Source: an uncultured Schlesneria sp. | GTDB taxonomy: Bacteria; Planctomycetota; Planctomycetia; Planctomycetales; Planctomycetaceae | DNA: 64,000 bases | NCBI GenBank assembly: GCA_903834925.1 | Contig: CAILLA010000173.1 | Coordinates: forward strand, 1 to 64,000 | Direction: 5' to 3' | Shown here: positions 45,784-55,454 of the stretch, one piece after another | Position numbering within the stretch: the stretch's first letter is position 1 | Layout of the letters: each line of letters opens with the position of its first letter | Program-made: the position numbers and the translations under genes | The notes under the pieces: generated by a model | Database searches by the model: none | What the model saw: only the letters and a program-made list of their open reading frames with translations | What the model was told of the DNA's origin: nothing

Positions 45784-46080
45784 ATGCCCCTGTATGAGTA
45801 CGCCGTGCTGAATGAAGATGGCTCACACGGCGAGGTATTTGAAGTTCTGCAGAGAATTGGCGAACCGGCACTGACGGTCCATCCTGAAAATGGACAGCCG
45901 GTGGAACGGCTGATTTCGATTGCGAGCGTCCCACGTCCGGCAGGTGGGCCGATCAAGGGGGATATCAGCAATCGTAGCCTTGAAAAACTTGGTTTCACAA
46001 AATACCAGAAGTCATCAACTGGCAAATACGAAAAGGTTCTTGGAGACGGACCCGACTTGATCAAACGGGATGACGTTTGA
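45784..46080 (+). CDS. FmdB-like protein lacking its zinc cysteines
   Basis: 98 residues. The frame MPLYEYAVL…FEVLQRIGEPALTVHPENGQPVERLISI follows the FmdB-family zinc-ribbon layout (MPxYEYxCxxC…FEVxQ…PLTxCPxCGxxVxRLIS). All four Cys positions are replaced (for example by VL and HPEN). The fold may persist without metal. A second region, GGPIKGDISNRSLEKLGFTKYQKSSTGKYEKV, resembles the tail of planctomycete FmdB relatives. AAAGGAAA precedes the ATG. Function unknown. Confidence 0.65.
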   Translation: MPLYEYAVLNEDGSHGEVFEVLQRIGEPALTVHPENGQPVERLISIASVPRPAGGPIKGDISNRSLEKLGFTKYQKSSTGKYEKVLGDGPDLIKRDDV

Positions 46081-46098
46081 TCAAATCGGGTTTGGTCC

Positions 46099-46159
46099 AC
46101 AACCCGTAGCATGGGCTTCAGCCCATACTCTACAAAAACTGACAACCGCTCCCCGCGAT
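46099..46159 (+). repeat. shortened copy of the MITE-like element
   Basis: ACAACCCGTAGCATGGGCTT followed by CAGCCCATACTC and TACAAAAACTGACAACCGCTCC. It matches the right part of 4911-5054 with the inner inverted copy deleted. It lies between convergent genes. Confidence 0.75.
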
Positions 46160-47455
46160 TCAACGATTGGCAACAGGTTCACCAGCCGGTGCCCGCAACG
46201 TCTTCAGAAACTCAACGAGAGCAGCTCGATCCTGTTCTGGCAGAGCGCGATAGCGTTCCCGGACATGCTTGCCTGCACCGGCATGGCGTTCAATGGCACT
46301 CGCCAGGTCGGGCGAACCTCCATCGTGGAAGTACGGTGCGGAATCAGCAACGCCCCAAAGTGCCGGTGTCTTCCATTCGTCGAGAGCTGGATGTTCTTTC
46401 GGAAGAGGAACATCGGTTTCTTTGATGTAGCCGTTGTTCAAGTTGTCGGTCAGGCTATGAAGGCTGAAGTCACTATAGACTCCCTGAACCCCATCAATGT
46501 CCGGTGTGTGGCAATCGGCACAACCAATCTTAGCAAACAGCGATTCACCTCGATCAACGATCGTCTGGGCGGCGATGTCCGAAGGACGTTCGCGACGTGG
46601 AGCTGGAATGTTTTCCACGTAGGAAACAAGAGCCGTGAACTGCTTTCGGGTCATATCCAGCTTCGCGTCTTTGTCCTCGCGATATTCCTGAGGGACATGT
46701 TGCTTCTTCATCGGGTTCGACAAACCAAGTTCGCCGGCACACGCAGCGGCGACGAATTCTTTCAATGTCGCGAATTGGGCTTTCCAACCGAACTTGCCGA
46801 TTCGACCGTCTGGCAGCACGCGAACACGACCGATTGGCGTCGAATTGAAATTCAGCGAAAATTCCTTCGTCGCACTTCCCAGCGAGCGTCTTACCGCTTG
46901 AGTTCGAATCGCCAGCGGGCTGATCTTGTCAATCTGACCCAGGCCGAAAAGAGCGGGAGTATTGCTGGTGTCGTAGTGAATCGGATCGAAATCGACGATG
47001 TCGATTCGACAGCCACCGATGACTTTCATTCCATTCTTGACGATCGGGTTATGTCGACGAACGGTTGAAGCTGACTCCACAAGATCAGGCGTGACAGCGG
47101 ACGCGTGGACGATCCCGGCTAATGGCAATGGCTCTTTCTTCGTTGGCAGGATCTCAAATGTCTTCACATTGAATTTATTCGGACCAGCCCCGCCGATCGT
47201 TCCTTGAAAATGACATTCGACGCAGGATGTCGCATTAAAGACAGGACCCAACCCGTCGCCTCCGCCAGACAGCGAATCGTTTTCGGTCCATTTGTGTTCG
47301 AACAGCGTACGGCCCTCAGTCAATTGGGACTCATTGGGCCGTGTGTACCGAGCAACCACGGCCGTCTCCGCCAGCCAGACAGTCCCCAGCCCGAGTGCCA
47401 GGACAGCGAAACGCTTGAAACTTTGATTTCGACGCAGGTAAACGGAGCGAACCAT
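46160..47455 (-). CDS. DUF1111 di-haem oxidoreductase-like protein
   Basis: About 431 residues, exported (N-terminal helix FAVLALGLGTVWLAETAVV). Two c-type haem sites: CVECH in the first domain and CADCH in the second, with TPALWGVADSAPYFHDGG near the C-terminus. This layout is the DUF1111/DHOR family, related to di-haem cytochrome c peroxidases. It may act as periplasmic electron carrier or peroxidase; the reaction is not established. The ATG at 47455 has GAGGAG 8 nt upstream; the longer frame from 47557 is rejected. Confidence 0.85.
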   Translation of the reverse strand: MVRSVYLRRNQSFKRFAVLALGLGTVWLAETAVVARYTRPNESQLTEGRTLFEHKWTENDSLSGGGDGLGPVFNATSCVECHFQGTIGGAGPNKFNVKTFEILPTKKEPLPLAGIVHASAVTPDLVESASTVRRHNPIVKNGMKVIGGCRIDIVDFDPIHYDTSNTPALFGLGQIDKISPLAIRTQAVRRSLGSATKEFSLNFNSTPIGRVRVLPDGRIGKFGWKAQFATLKEFVAAACAGELGLSNPMKKQHVPQEYREDKDAKLDMTRKQFTALVSYVENIPAPRRERPSDIAAQTIVDRGESLFAKIGCADCHTPDIDGVQGVYSDFSLHSLTDNLNNGYIKETDVPLPKEHPALDEWKTPALWGVADSAPYFHDGGSPDLASAIERHAGAGKHVRERYRALPEQDRAALVEFLKTLRAPAGEPVANR

Positions 47456-47908
47456 GGAAAAGCTCCTCGAAAGGTGAGACTGACGACCCAAGAACTGGGC
47501 ACACTGTGAACAACTAGAGACAGAATATCTTAAATAAGACGGAATTGGAAGCGCCAATTTTTCGAATTACTTGTTTTCTCTCGTTGTTTTCTTTCGTTTC
47601 TCTCGTTCCCGAGCTCCAGCTTGGGAACGCCCCTCTTCGAAGCTCCGCTTCGCAAAATGCACAAGGCCTGGTGCTGCCCTTCCACGGCATCAACACCGGT
47701 CAACCTCGCGGTCCAATCTTTGTTTTTACCAAACGCTACCGCTTCACAATATTTTTTTATAGGCTGATAAAGCGATTCGACAGTCCAACTTCGCATTGAA
47801 TTGTGCCCATCAGTTTACATCGCTCAGGTGTGATAATTTCTATGAACGAAGCCCTGCGACGCCGCTGAATTTCAGCGACACGGCTTTTACTCGACGAAAG
47901 CAAGCGGA
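47456..47908. other. intergenic region with common GTTCCC palindrome repeat
   Basis: It contains 47604-47670, a CGTTCCCGAGCTCCAGCTTGGGAACG-type palindrome followed by CTTCGAAGCTCCGCTTCG. This pair is widely seen in environmental bacterial genomes. The short open frames here have no domain signal. The promoter of the Hsp70 operon should lie at its right end. Confidence 0.6.
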
Positions 47909-49654
47909 ATGGATCGAATTATTGGTATCGATCTTGGAACGACATTTTCCGCTGTGGCATACATGGCGGAAGACGGGGCAAAGCTGATCCCGAACGCGCT
48001 GAACGAAGTGCTGACCCCGTCGATCGTCGGGATCGAGCCCGGGGGCCAGGTGCTGGTCGGACGCGCCGCAAAAGAATTGCAAGTAACTCAGCCGGATCGC
48101 TGTGTCGGTGTTTTCAAACGTTACATGGGAACCGACTGGACCACAAAACTCGATGGTAAAGTCTTCACACCGGAAAAACTTTCCAGCCTTGTCCTGTCGT
48201 CGCTCAAACATGATGCAGAAGCATTTTTCCATGAGCCGGTCCATCAAGCGGTGATCACTGTTCCCGCTTATTTCAACGAGCATCAGCGAAAGGCCACGAT
48301 TCGTGCCGGTGAGATTGCCGGTTTGAAAGTTCAACGCATCCTGAATGAACCGACGGCGGCAGCGATTGCGTATGGATGGCATTCCGCCGAAGAAGAAAAA
48401 GTGATTGTTGTTCTCGACCTGGGTGGCGGCACGTTTGATATTTCTGTCGTCGAGTTTTTCGAAGGGACGCTCGAAGTGCGTGCGTCTTCTGGCGAGACGT
48501 TTCTCGGCGGTGTCGACTTTACAAATACGCTGGCTGCTCGTGTGTTGGAGCTCCACGGCCAAGTTTTCGAGCAAGTTGAGACCCGGTTTCCGAAGCAGGT
48601 CTCGCGACTTCAGCAAGAGTGTGAACAGGCGAAACGCCGTTTGTCCAAACAGGCCGAGGTCAACGTACGACTTCCCAATGGTCAAGGCGAACTGCCGGAA
48701 GGCTCGCCAATCTCAACGATTACGCGTGAGCAGTTCGAGCGGTGGACGAACCATATTCTTAACCGGATTGAACTGCCGATCCGACGAGCACTCGGTGATG
48801 CCAAGATCAAGCGAGAGGACATTGACGAATTGATCCTTGTTGGTGGTGCGACTCGCATGCCCATCATTGTCCAGCGGGTCACCGAATTATTTGGTCGCGA
48901 GCCGACCTGCCGCTTGAATCCGGACGAGGTGGTCACTCTTGGAGCTGCTGTTCAAGCCGGACTTTTCTCACGAGAAAAGAGTGTTGAAGACCTTGTCGTG
49001 ACAGACGTGGCTCCGTTCACGCTCGGTATTGCGATTTCACGTGAAATCGGTGGCGAGCGGCAAGACGGGTACTTCATGCCCATCATCAATCGCAATACCG
49101 CCATACCGACCAGCCGCGTCAATCGTGTCAGCACAATTGCTCCGAACCAGACCAGTGTCGTTGTTCGCGTTTATCAGGGGGAAGGTCGCAAAGTCGACGA
49201 CAATTTGTTTCTGGGTGAATTCAATGTGTCGGGAATTCCTCGCGGTGCCGCCGGACAAGAAGTCGATATCCGATTCACGTATGACCTTAACGGAGTCCTC
49301 GAAGTTGAAGCCACAATCGTTGCGACCCAAAAGCAAATCGTCCACATTATTACTCGGCACGCCAAGAATCTTTCTGCCGATGCGGTTTCACGAGCCGTAG
49401 CAGAAATGGCCGCACTGAAAGCTCATCCTCGTGATGAAGTAGTCAACCGGTATTTAATTCGGAGAGCAGAACGTCTGTACCAGGAATTACCCCTCTCCGA
49501 ACGACGACTTCTCGACAGCCTGCTGACCGGACTCGAGGACGCGCTTGAATTGCGTGATCCATCGGCGATTGAATCCAACCGCGAGGCGCTTGAAGGGTTC
49601 CTGAACCATTTCGATTCCGAAGACCGCAACGAGGAGACCTATGGTGATGATTGA
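47909..49654 (+). CDS. hscC: HscC-type Hsp70 chaperone
   Basis: 581 residues, shorter than DnaK. ATPase motifs: [12 protein letters not shown] (7-18), [29 protein letters not shown] and [11 protein letters not shown] (around 168-178), LVGGATRMP (310-318). A substrate-binding beta domain follows ([28 protein letters not shown]). The C-terminal lid is short. The length and signatures fit HscC rather than DnaK. It begins a three-gene operon: the next gene overlaps its end by 14 nt, and the last encodes a J-domain-like protein. In E. coli, HscC works with the membrane J-proteins DjlB and DjlC. Confidence 0.85.
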   Translation: MDRIIGIDLGTTFSAVAYMAEDGAKLIPNALNEVLTPSIVGIEPGGQVLVGRAAKELQVTQPDRCVGVFKRYMGTDWTTKLDGKVFTPEKLSSLVLSSLKHDAEAFFHEPVHQAVITVPAYFNEHQRKATIRAGEIAGLKVQRILNEPTAAAIAYGWHSAEEEKVIVVLDLGGGTFDISVVEFFEGTLEVRASSGETFLGGVDFTNTLAARVLELHGQVFEQVETRFPKQVSRLQQECEQAKRRLSKQAEVNVRLPNGQGELPEGSPISTITREQFERWTNHILNRIELPIRRALGDAKIKREDIDELILVGGATRMPIIVQRVTELFGREPTCRLNPDEVVTLGAAVQAGLFSREKSVEDLVVTDVAPFTLGIAISREIGGERQDGYFMPIINRNTAIPTSRVNRVSTIAPNQTSVVVRVYQGEGRKVDDNLFLGEFNVSGIPRGAAGQEVDIRFTYDLNGVLEVEATIVATQKQIVHIITRHAKNLSADAVSRAVAEMAALKAHPRDEVVNRYLIRRAERLYQELPLSERRLLDSLLTGLEDALELRDPSAIESNREALEGFLNHFDSEDRNEETYGDD

Positions 49655-50609
49655 AACTATCACCCCCAGTGCCGATGCACGTCGCTGGGCGATTGGTGAA
49701 CTCGACTTCGATAAACTGACAGAACCACCCGACACGGCTGCGGTTTTACGAGCCGTGACGGAAGCAGGATATGTCCTATCTGCGGAGTCGTCGGAGGCAG
49801 TTCAAGTCATTGTGAATCCATCGGTAAAAAATCCCTCTGCAGAACAACGCGGTCGCGAGACACGATTGACACAGGCTGTCTCGGAGTTCGCGAATACATA
49901 CTTTGAAATCCCGCCTCAACAGCGAGTCGAACAATGGAAAGCTCTTAGTGACGAATGCAAGGAAATTCCATCACTGTTTCGCTGGCTCGACCAACTTGCC
50001 AGTGGTCTGACAATTGCCGAAATTCCGACGTCGACCCGTGTGCGAACGATGGAATTGATAAAAGTCTCTTGCAACGCTTTCACCGAAAAACCACCAGGGA
50101 ATATTCGCCTGCGACAAAAGTATCTGTCGGCGATTTTGAATGATCCAGAAGATTGCGAACTTGTCGTCGAGGAAATGAAGTCACGAAGTCCTGAATTCGT
50201 TTCTCGAATCGCACCGTGGATCGAGCTGATTCCAAAACTGGAAATCCCGGACCGGAATGAGATGACCCAACTGTGTGCGTCACACAAACAAGGATTGGGG
50301 GCACGAAAGGATCCGAGTGAGGCAGTCGATTTAGCCCCGGATTGGGTGGTGCTTTTTGCGAGTATCGCAATCTTCACCGTCGCGGCAGCAATGAGAAACG
50401 CACAAACCGGTGGCGAGCCGGTCTACGCACCTCCCGTGATACCTCGACCACAGTACAACATTCCAACCGTGCCGGTCCCTCCCCCTCAAGTTCCGCCGAA
50501 CAAATTCAATATACCGGCGGAAGACTTTGAGCGGATTCTGGGTGAGAAACATCGACCGATCCAACCAACGACGATTCATCCAACGGAAATTCCGAAGACC
50601 AACAAATAA
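49641..50609 (+). CDS. single-pass membrane protein of the HscC operon
   Basis: 322 residues of unknown function. The first ~230 residues are soluble and helical (with [19 protein letters not shown]). One membrane helix at about 232-250 ([17 protein letters not shown]) follows. A Pro-rich tail of 70 residues ([13 protein letters not shown]) ends with ERILGEKH. It overlaps the Hsp70 gene by 14 nt; GAGGAG lies 5 nt before the ATG. In-frame ATG at 49647 is the alternative start. Position suggests a membrane anchor or client adaptor for the Hsp70, which is inference. Confidence 0.75.
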   Translation: MVMIETITPSADARRWAIGELDFDKLTEPPDTAAVLRAVTEAGYVLSAESSEAVQVIVNPSVKNPSAEQRGRETRLTQAVSEFANTYFEIPPQQRVEQWKALSDECKEIPSLFRWLDQLASGLTIAEIPTSTRVRTMELIKVSCNAFTEKPPGNIRLRQKYLSAILNDPEDCELVVEEMKSRSPEFVSRIAPWIELIPKLEIPDRNEMTQLCASHKQGLGARKDPSEAVDLAPDWVVLFASIAIFTVAAAMRNAQTGGEPVYAPPVIPRPQYNIPTVPVPPPQVPPNKFNIPAEDFERILGEKHRPIQPTTIHPTEIPKTNK

Positions 50610-50635
50610 TATAGGAGCCCGTAGGGACAATCAGG

Positions 50636-52231
50636 ATGCCATCCGAACACGATCTCCCGAGTGACATTCACAAATGGCCCAGTGACCCAAGGACACTCTT
50701 CGGTCTTGATTCCAAGGCGTCGCGGCGCGATTTGAAGCGGGCCTATACGAAGCTCATTCGTCAATTCAAACCGGAACACTCCCCCGATCAATTTCGTCGA
50801 TTACGAGAAGCTTTCGAACAACTCGATCAACAACTGGAATGGCGAGAACAGTTCGAAGAACGGTATGCAACGTTACAAAACACGGAACTGGACTCCGGCC
50901 CGACCTCGGAACAGACGACAATAACTGCAACTTCGAATAGTCCCGACGGGACTCCACCGTCTGATCTTGTGGCCGCGTCGAAAAATGACGTCAGTCAAGA
51001 ATCGGATCACGAATCGTCGCGGGAAACGGGCCACAGCACCCACCATCACGATGCCGATCATTTTTGGCAGCAGGCTTTGGATGGCGGCGATCTCAAAATC
51101 GTCTATTCGAAGTTAAAGGAAGAAGCCGCCAAGCGAACTTTGTCCGACGTTGACTATGCTCGCCTCTATTGGCTACTCACGGTTCAACCCGATTTACAAA
51201 CAGATCGCGACCCGTGTACCTGGCTCGTCGAGGGATTGCGCCGTCATGGACAGCACACCCGACTGCTGCCGATACTCGACATCGACGTACAACGGCGGCT
51301 TGGACAAGTTCCTGTTTTGCTTAACGACGAGCTGCTCGACAGCAATTTTTCTATCCGCCAACTCGTCGAGCTTGTCGGGCTTCGATGGATCGCGGCGCGT
51401 CAACAGTCGCGATTTGAGTTAATCGGAGCCGACTTGTGGCGATTGCAAAATCGCTTTCTCGATGCACCGAATGAATGGCATGCCATCCTTTGCTCAGCCG
51501 TCAAAAATCTTGTATTGGTGCTTAGCGATTCTGCAAGTGCGAAACTCAAGGACATTCGCAAAGAACTCAAAAGCATCCCGGACGCCTTAGATTCGAATTG
51601 GTTATGGGATTGGTATGAGGCGACGATACGGCTGCACAAGTCGTGGATCAACTACGTGCAATCGGGACTAAAGAATGACGTCCAATCGATTGAATTCATT
51701 AACATTTTTGGACGTTCTACGTCTGTGCCGAATCTTTCCAAGCAACAAACCCTGGCGACGCTCAATCAGTTAGCAAAACTCATTAAAACGACGTGGCAAG
51801 TCTCGTCGCACCACAAACGAACCGAGTTGCGGTCGTTCAGTTCCGACCTGACAAAAGATCCTGAGTCAGGTTTGAACGATTTAATCGCCATCAATCAAAT
51901 CGCACGACCACTCGTAATCCGTCTGTTAGAACTGCTTCACGAGCAGACCTACGATTCAAACGACACACCGTCTTACGAAATCACAGCGGGCGCAAAAACA
52001 GCATTGATAATATTCGTCAGAAGGAATCTGTGGACTTACAATCGTTGGGAGAAAACGGTGTTGAACTTCTGCCTGGAAGAAGCGGTAACACCTCAAGATG
52101 TGGCAACCGCCGTCGAAAAGTGTCATGACCAACTTCCAGGTAATTGCCTCGAAATCGCCGCACTAATCCGAAATCACCTGCCACTGAATTGCATCGTCGC
52201 AGCACAACGTCTTGTCTGGTCGACGCCATGA
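50636..52231 (+). CDS. J-domain-like protein with degenerate HPD motif
   Basis: 531 residues. Residues ~19-65 fit a J domain: TLFGLDSKASRRDLKRAYTKLI (helices I-II), then FKPEHSPDQFRRLREAFEQL (loop, helix III). The HPD tripeptide needed to stimulate Hsp70 ATPase is replaced by KPE at 45-47. After a low-complexity linker (70-140) comes a helical region with no recognised family. It starts 26 bp after the membrane protein gene. It should be the HscC partner, but either the HPD is functionally replaced or the domain only docks. Confidence 0.8.
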   Translation: MPSEHDLPSDIHKWPSDPRTLFGLDSKASRRDLKRAYTKLIRQFKPEHSPDQFRRLREAFEQLDQQLEWREQFEERYATLQNTELDSGPTSEQTTITATSNSPDGTPPSDLVAASKNDVSQESDHESSRETGHSTHHHDADHFWQQALDGGDLKIVYSKLKEEAAKRTLSDVDYARLYWLLTVQPDLQTDRDPCTWLVEGLRRHGQHTRLLPILDIDVQRRLGQVPVLLNDELLDSNFSIRQLVELVGLRWIAARQQSRFELIGADLWRLQNRFLDAPNEWHAILCSAVKNLVLVLSDSASAKLKDIRKELKSIPDALDSNWLWDWYEATIRLHKSWINYVQSGLKNDVQSIEFINIFGRSTSVPNLSKQQTLATLNQLAKLIKTTWQVSSHHKRTELRSFSSDLTKDPESGLNDLIAINQIARPLVIRLLELLHEQTYDSNDTPSYEITAGAKTALIIFVRRNLWTYNRWEKTVLNFCLEEAVTPQDVATAVEKCHDQLPGNCLEIAALIRNHLPLNCIVAAQRLVWSTP

Positions 52232-52276
52232 ACTTTTCGTCAGCATCCAATCGTCTCTGTCCGTTCATTTTAAGCG

Positions 52277-53854
52277 TCAAAGCCGCTTCAGGATTTCGGT
52301 GGCTTTTGCCTCGAATAACGCCTGCCATTCGGGGGCGAGGATACAGTCGCAGTCCTCTTGTGCGCCGCCGACATTCAGTAGTTGTTCGGATGTCGGAGCG
52401 TAATAGATATAACCGTTCGTGTATCCCGCGACGAATGTTGGTTTGTGTGGTGACTTGGCTTTGATATTCAACCCGATCTGCACAGTCAACTCGCCCGGAA
52501 ACGTGATTAATGAAAAGTCGCCGACTCTCAGTCCCGCCACTTCGACGTCGATCGTTCGTTTTCCGACTGCGACGTTTTCGGCCTGATGTTTCTTGAGTAA
52601 CGCCAGATTCGTTTGCAATCGGGTCAACTGCTCCATCGTCTGTATATTGTCGATGTACTGCTTCATGTTTCGACGATTGTCGGTGTCGAGTTTACTCAAG
52701 TCGGATCGACCAAGTTTCTTCTCATGCAGATAACGATGTGAGTAATACGAAGGAAATTCTTCTGCGAGATTGTACTTCACAATCAAGGGTAAAAACGTCT
52801 TCAAACTCAGACTGGTCCCTTTTAGTGACTGAACCAACCGTTGCTGTTCGGCCTCCGTCGCGGCGATTCGCTCGTCCACGTCAGCTCGGGGTAGATTGAG
52901 TGTTTCATTAATCACCTCCAGCCGATTGTCCTCTTTGCAGGAGATTTTTCTCATTGCCTTCAAGGTGCTGAGGCCGAGCATGTTTCCGAGCGGCTCGGCG
53001 TTTCGAGGATGATCGACGTCCTTATACAAGACGGGATTGATGTCGCCGCCACACCCTTGGACGAATAACGCGATGGCTCCCTCGCTCAGGTTGTCTTCGA
53101 TGACGCGGCTGGCGAAACCGGTAACATCCGCAGTGTTCCCGCCGTTGGGAACTCCCTGGATTGGATGGCAGGCGAAGTTGTAGACTACCGCGAGATTGGA
53201 CCCGTCCATACGGTCCAGGCGCAAAATTCCGATCTCAGGATCAATCGGCCCGACTTCGGCAACGTCTTCATCAACGGGCATCGAGTATGCATGACGCACA
53301 TCCACGATGGAGCCGTTTTTCAGCTTCAGCCGCCGATTCTCCATGATGCGGTCTTCTCGTCCGCTGCCAACTCCAGTTCGGACCGCGACCAGTTTCTGCA
53401 TTGCAAGTTTTACGGCTTGGACAGTCCGGTCATCCACGTCAGAGCATACGACGCCGTGACAATGGCTGGCGTTAATCAAAACATTCGACGGCTTGACGCC
53501 GAGTTCCATTTCGAGCCGTGCCCGTACTTTCGGTAAATAATCATTTTTGATGTGCCCGATTTCACCAACCGCAACGGCATCGACCGTGACGATCACGACC
53601 GTCGTCGTGTCGCTCTTGATCACAAGCGCCTTTGCGTACAGAGGGTCATTCACCGGTCCCGCTTCGACATTCGTGATGTCAACTTTGGCAGCACCCGCCA
53701 TAATCGAAGCGGCATGCGAGAGTCGCGAGCAGGATACGATGACCAACACCGCAAGACTTAGCAGAGTTAACTGTCGTTTCCGGTAAGATCCCGAAACAGA
53801 GTCCTTTTCACACCGTTCATTATTCTGAATGGAATTCTTCATCGCGGTCACCAT
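52277..53854 (-). CDS. exported neutral/alkaline ceramidase-like protein
   Basis: 525 residues. A membrane or signal segment at about 28-48 (LTLLSLAVLVIVSCSRLSHAAS) leads into the family pattern: MAGAAKVDITNVEAGP, TVDAVAVG, NVLINASHCHGV, NFACHPIQG and GCGGDINP, with the expected His ligands. This is the neutral/alkaline non-lysosomal ceramidase group, which hydrolyses the amide bond of N-acyl lipids. Planctomycete members are frequent and their substrates are unknown. ATG at 53854 or 53842. The antiporter gene ends 21 bp upstream, so the two may be co-transcribed. Confidence 0.82.
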   Translation of the reverse strand: MVTAMKNSIQNNERCEKDSVSGSYRKRQLTLLSLAVLVIVSCSRLSHAASIMAGAAKVDITNVEAGPVNDPLYAKALVIKSDTTTVVIVTVDAVAVGEIGHIKNDYLPKVRARLEMELGVKPSNVLINASHCHGVVCSDVDDRTVQAVKLAMQKLVAVRTGVGSGREDRIMENRRLKLKNGSIVDVRHAYSMPVDEDVAEVGPIDPEIGILRLDRMDGSNLAVVYNFACHPIQGVPNGGNTADVTGFASRVIEDNLSEGAIALFVQGCGGDINPVLYKDVDHPRNAEPLGNMLGLSTLKAMRKISCKEDNRLEVINETLNLPRADVDERIAATEAEQQRLVQSLKGTSLSLKTFLPLIVKYNLAEEFPSYYSHRYLHEKKLGRSDLSKLDTDNRRNMKQYIDNIQTMEQLTRLQTNLALLKKHQAENVAVGKRTIDVEVAGLRVGDFSLITFPGELTVQIGLNIKAKSPHKPTFVAGYTNGYIYYAPTSEQLLNVGGAQEDCDCILAPEWQALFEAKATEILKRL

Positions 53855-53875
53855 TTACAGTAAAACCCGTTGGAT

Positions 53876-55357
53876 TCAGACGAAAAACAGAAACGTCACC
53901 ATGATGAAGATCGGGATCAGGATGCCTCCTGAGTAAAGCATATAACCGAAGAAGCCGGGCATTTTGACGTTATTCTCTTCGGCGATCGCTTTCACCATGA
54001 AGTTTGGACCGTTACCAATATAAGTGTTGGCACCCATGAAGACCGAACCACACGAGATCGCGGCGAGAATCTTGGCGGTTTCTACCGCTTCAGGCAGATT
54101 CAGAAAGTGATGAAGGTATCGTCCTCCTTCTGCATTAACACCATACATGCCGCACGCCGTCACAGCGAACGTCAGATACGTCGGGGCGTTATCGAGGAAG
54201 CTGGAAAGAATTCCTGAAGCCCAAAAGAATTCGGCAGGTGTATCGACGCCAAGGGTTTTTCCTTTGACGTTCAAAATCGCCAGGGCAGGGATCATCGTAA
54301 TAAAAATTCCTGCGAAAAGGACCGCCACTTCGATGATCGGGCCCAGTCCGAAGCGATTCTTTTCTCGTGTCGCATTCGACGTGATCAGGTAACAAGTCAG
54401 AGCCGTCAAAGCCATCAATGTTTCCTGGACACCAAACGGCCAGGTCTCACCTTCGCCCGGAAGTATCTTCTGGAAGAACGCGTTGCCGTACCCTTGGCCG
54501 CAGCAATAGATGATCGCAACGATGGCCGCGAGTCCAAGAAAGTTGTGCTTTCCTTCGATTCCAAACGGCTCGGGCGAAACAGGTGTTTCCAATTCCTCTT
54601 CCTGTTCGGGGGTTGGGGCTTCCTGGTGAACTGCGATCCAATCCCAGATGAAGAAAATGACCAGCAGCGTCCCGTTCACCACGGCCCACTGTGGCACCAG
54701 ACGGAGAGTCCATTCAAAAGGAACTCCCATCAGAAATCCAAGAAACAAGGGAGGATCGCCAAGCGGCGTTAATAGCCCACCACAGTTCGAAACGACGAAT
54801 ATAAAGAAGACCACGACATGCGACTTGCGAGTCCGTCGTTCGTTGGCCCGTAACAACGGACGAATCAGCAGCATTGAGGCACCGGTCGTTCCGATGAAGC
54901 TCGCAATACAGGCTCCCAACGCCATAAACATCGTGTTGAGTAAGGGCGAACCATGCAGAGCCCCTTTCACGTAGATACCGCCGCTGATCACGAACAACGA
55001 ACCTAACAACAAAAGGAACGAGACATATTCCTTTCCGGAATGTTCCATCGCTTCGATACCGTGGTGGCCAAACGTAAACAGATACGCGATCACGGGTAGA
55101 CCGAGCGTAGCGACGATGATTCCCTTGTTCCGATTATGTTCCCACCAGTGCGGATTTAACAACGGAAATAGAGCGATACACATCAACAGCAATGCAAAGG
55201 GCGCAATTGCCGCCACGTTCATCAGGTCACCCAACTTTTCGGGCGAGTGCGCTTCGTCCGGGACTTCTGACGCAATGACCGCCGATCCAAGCATCGAGAC
55301 GACAACAATCAGGATGATAAACAGTCTTAGCAGCAGTCGATTCACGGCGGGTCTCAT
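53876..55357 (-). CDS. Na+/H+ antiporter (NhaD/ArsB-like ion transporter)
   Basis: About 493 residues with about 12 hydrophobic helices. Hallmarks include MALGACIASFIGTTGASMLLIRPLL, VSNCGGLLTPLGDPPLFLGFL, SSFLDNAPTYLTF and MGANTYIGNGPNFMVKAIAEE. These match the NhaD/UIT-type ion-transporter superfamily, which exchanges Na+ for H+. I start at ATG 55357, which gives a signal-like N-terminus; ATG 55396 adds 13 residues. The N-terminal stretch after the first helix (EVPDEAHSPEKL) is periplasmic. Confidence 0.87.
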   Translation of the reverse strand: MRPAVNRLLLRLFIILIVVVSMLGSAVIASEVPDEAHSPEKLGDLMNVAAIAPFALLLMCIALFPLLNPHWWEHNRNKGIIVATLGLPVIAYLFTFGHHGIEAMEHSGKEYVSFLLLLGSLFVISGGIYVKGALHGSPLLNTMFMALGACIASFIGTTGASMLLIRPLLRANERRTRKSHVVVFFIFVVSNCGGLLTPLGDPPLFLGFLMGVPFEWTLRLVPQWAVVNGTLLVIFFIWDWIAVHQEAPTPEQEEELETPVSPEPFGIEGKHNFLGLAAIVAIIYCCGQGYGNAFFQKILPGEGETWPFGVQETLMALTALTCYLITSNATREKNRFGLGPIIEVAVLFAGIFITMIPALAILNVKGKTLGVDTPAEFFWASGILSSFLDNAPTYLTFAVTACGMYGVNAEGGRYLHHFLNLPEAVETAKILAAISCGSVFMGANTYIGNGPNFMVKAIAEENNVKMPGFFGYMLYSGGILIPIFIMVTFLFFV

Positions 55358-55454
55358 TAAACTTAAACCTGTCAAAAGTTGGCGAGCGACAGTCATTCAA
55401 TCCGATGACCTGAGTAAAGTCGAGCCACCGAAACCATTGTGGCACCGACCTCCG

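Noticed and set aside
47604-47670. Palindrome considered as a riboswitch or tRNA-like fold
   Set aside because: It matches a common GTTCCC…GGGAAC repeat seen in many environmental genomes and has no conserved core of a known RNA.
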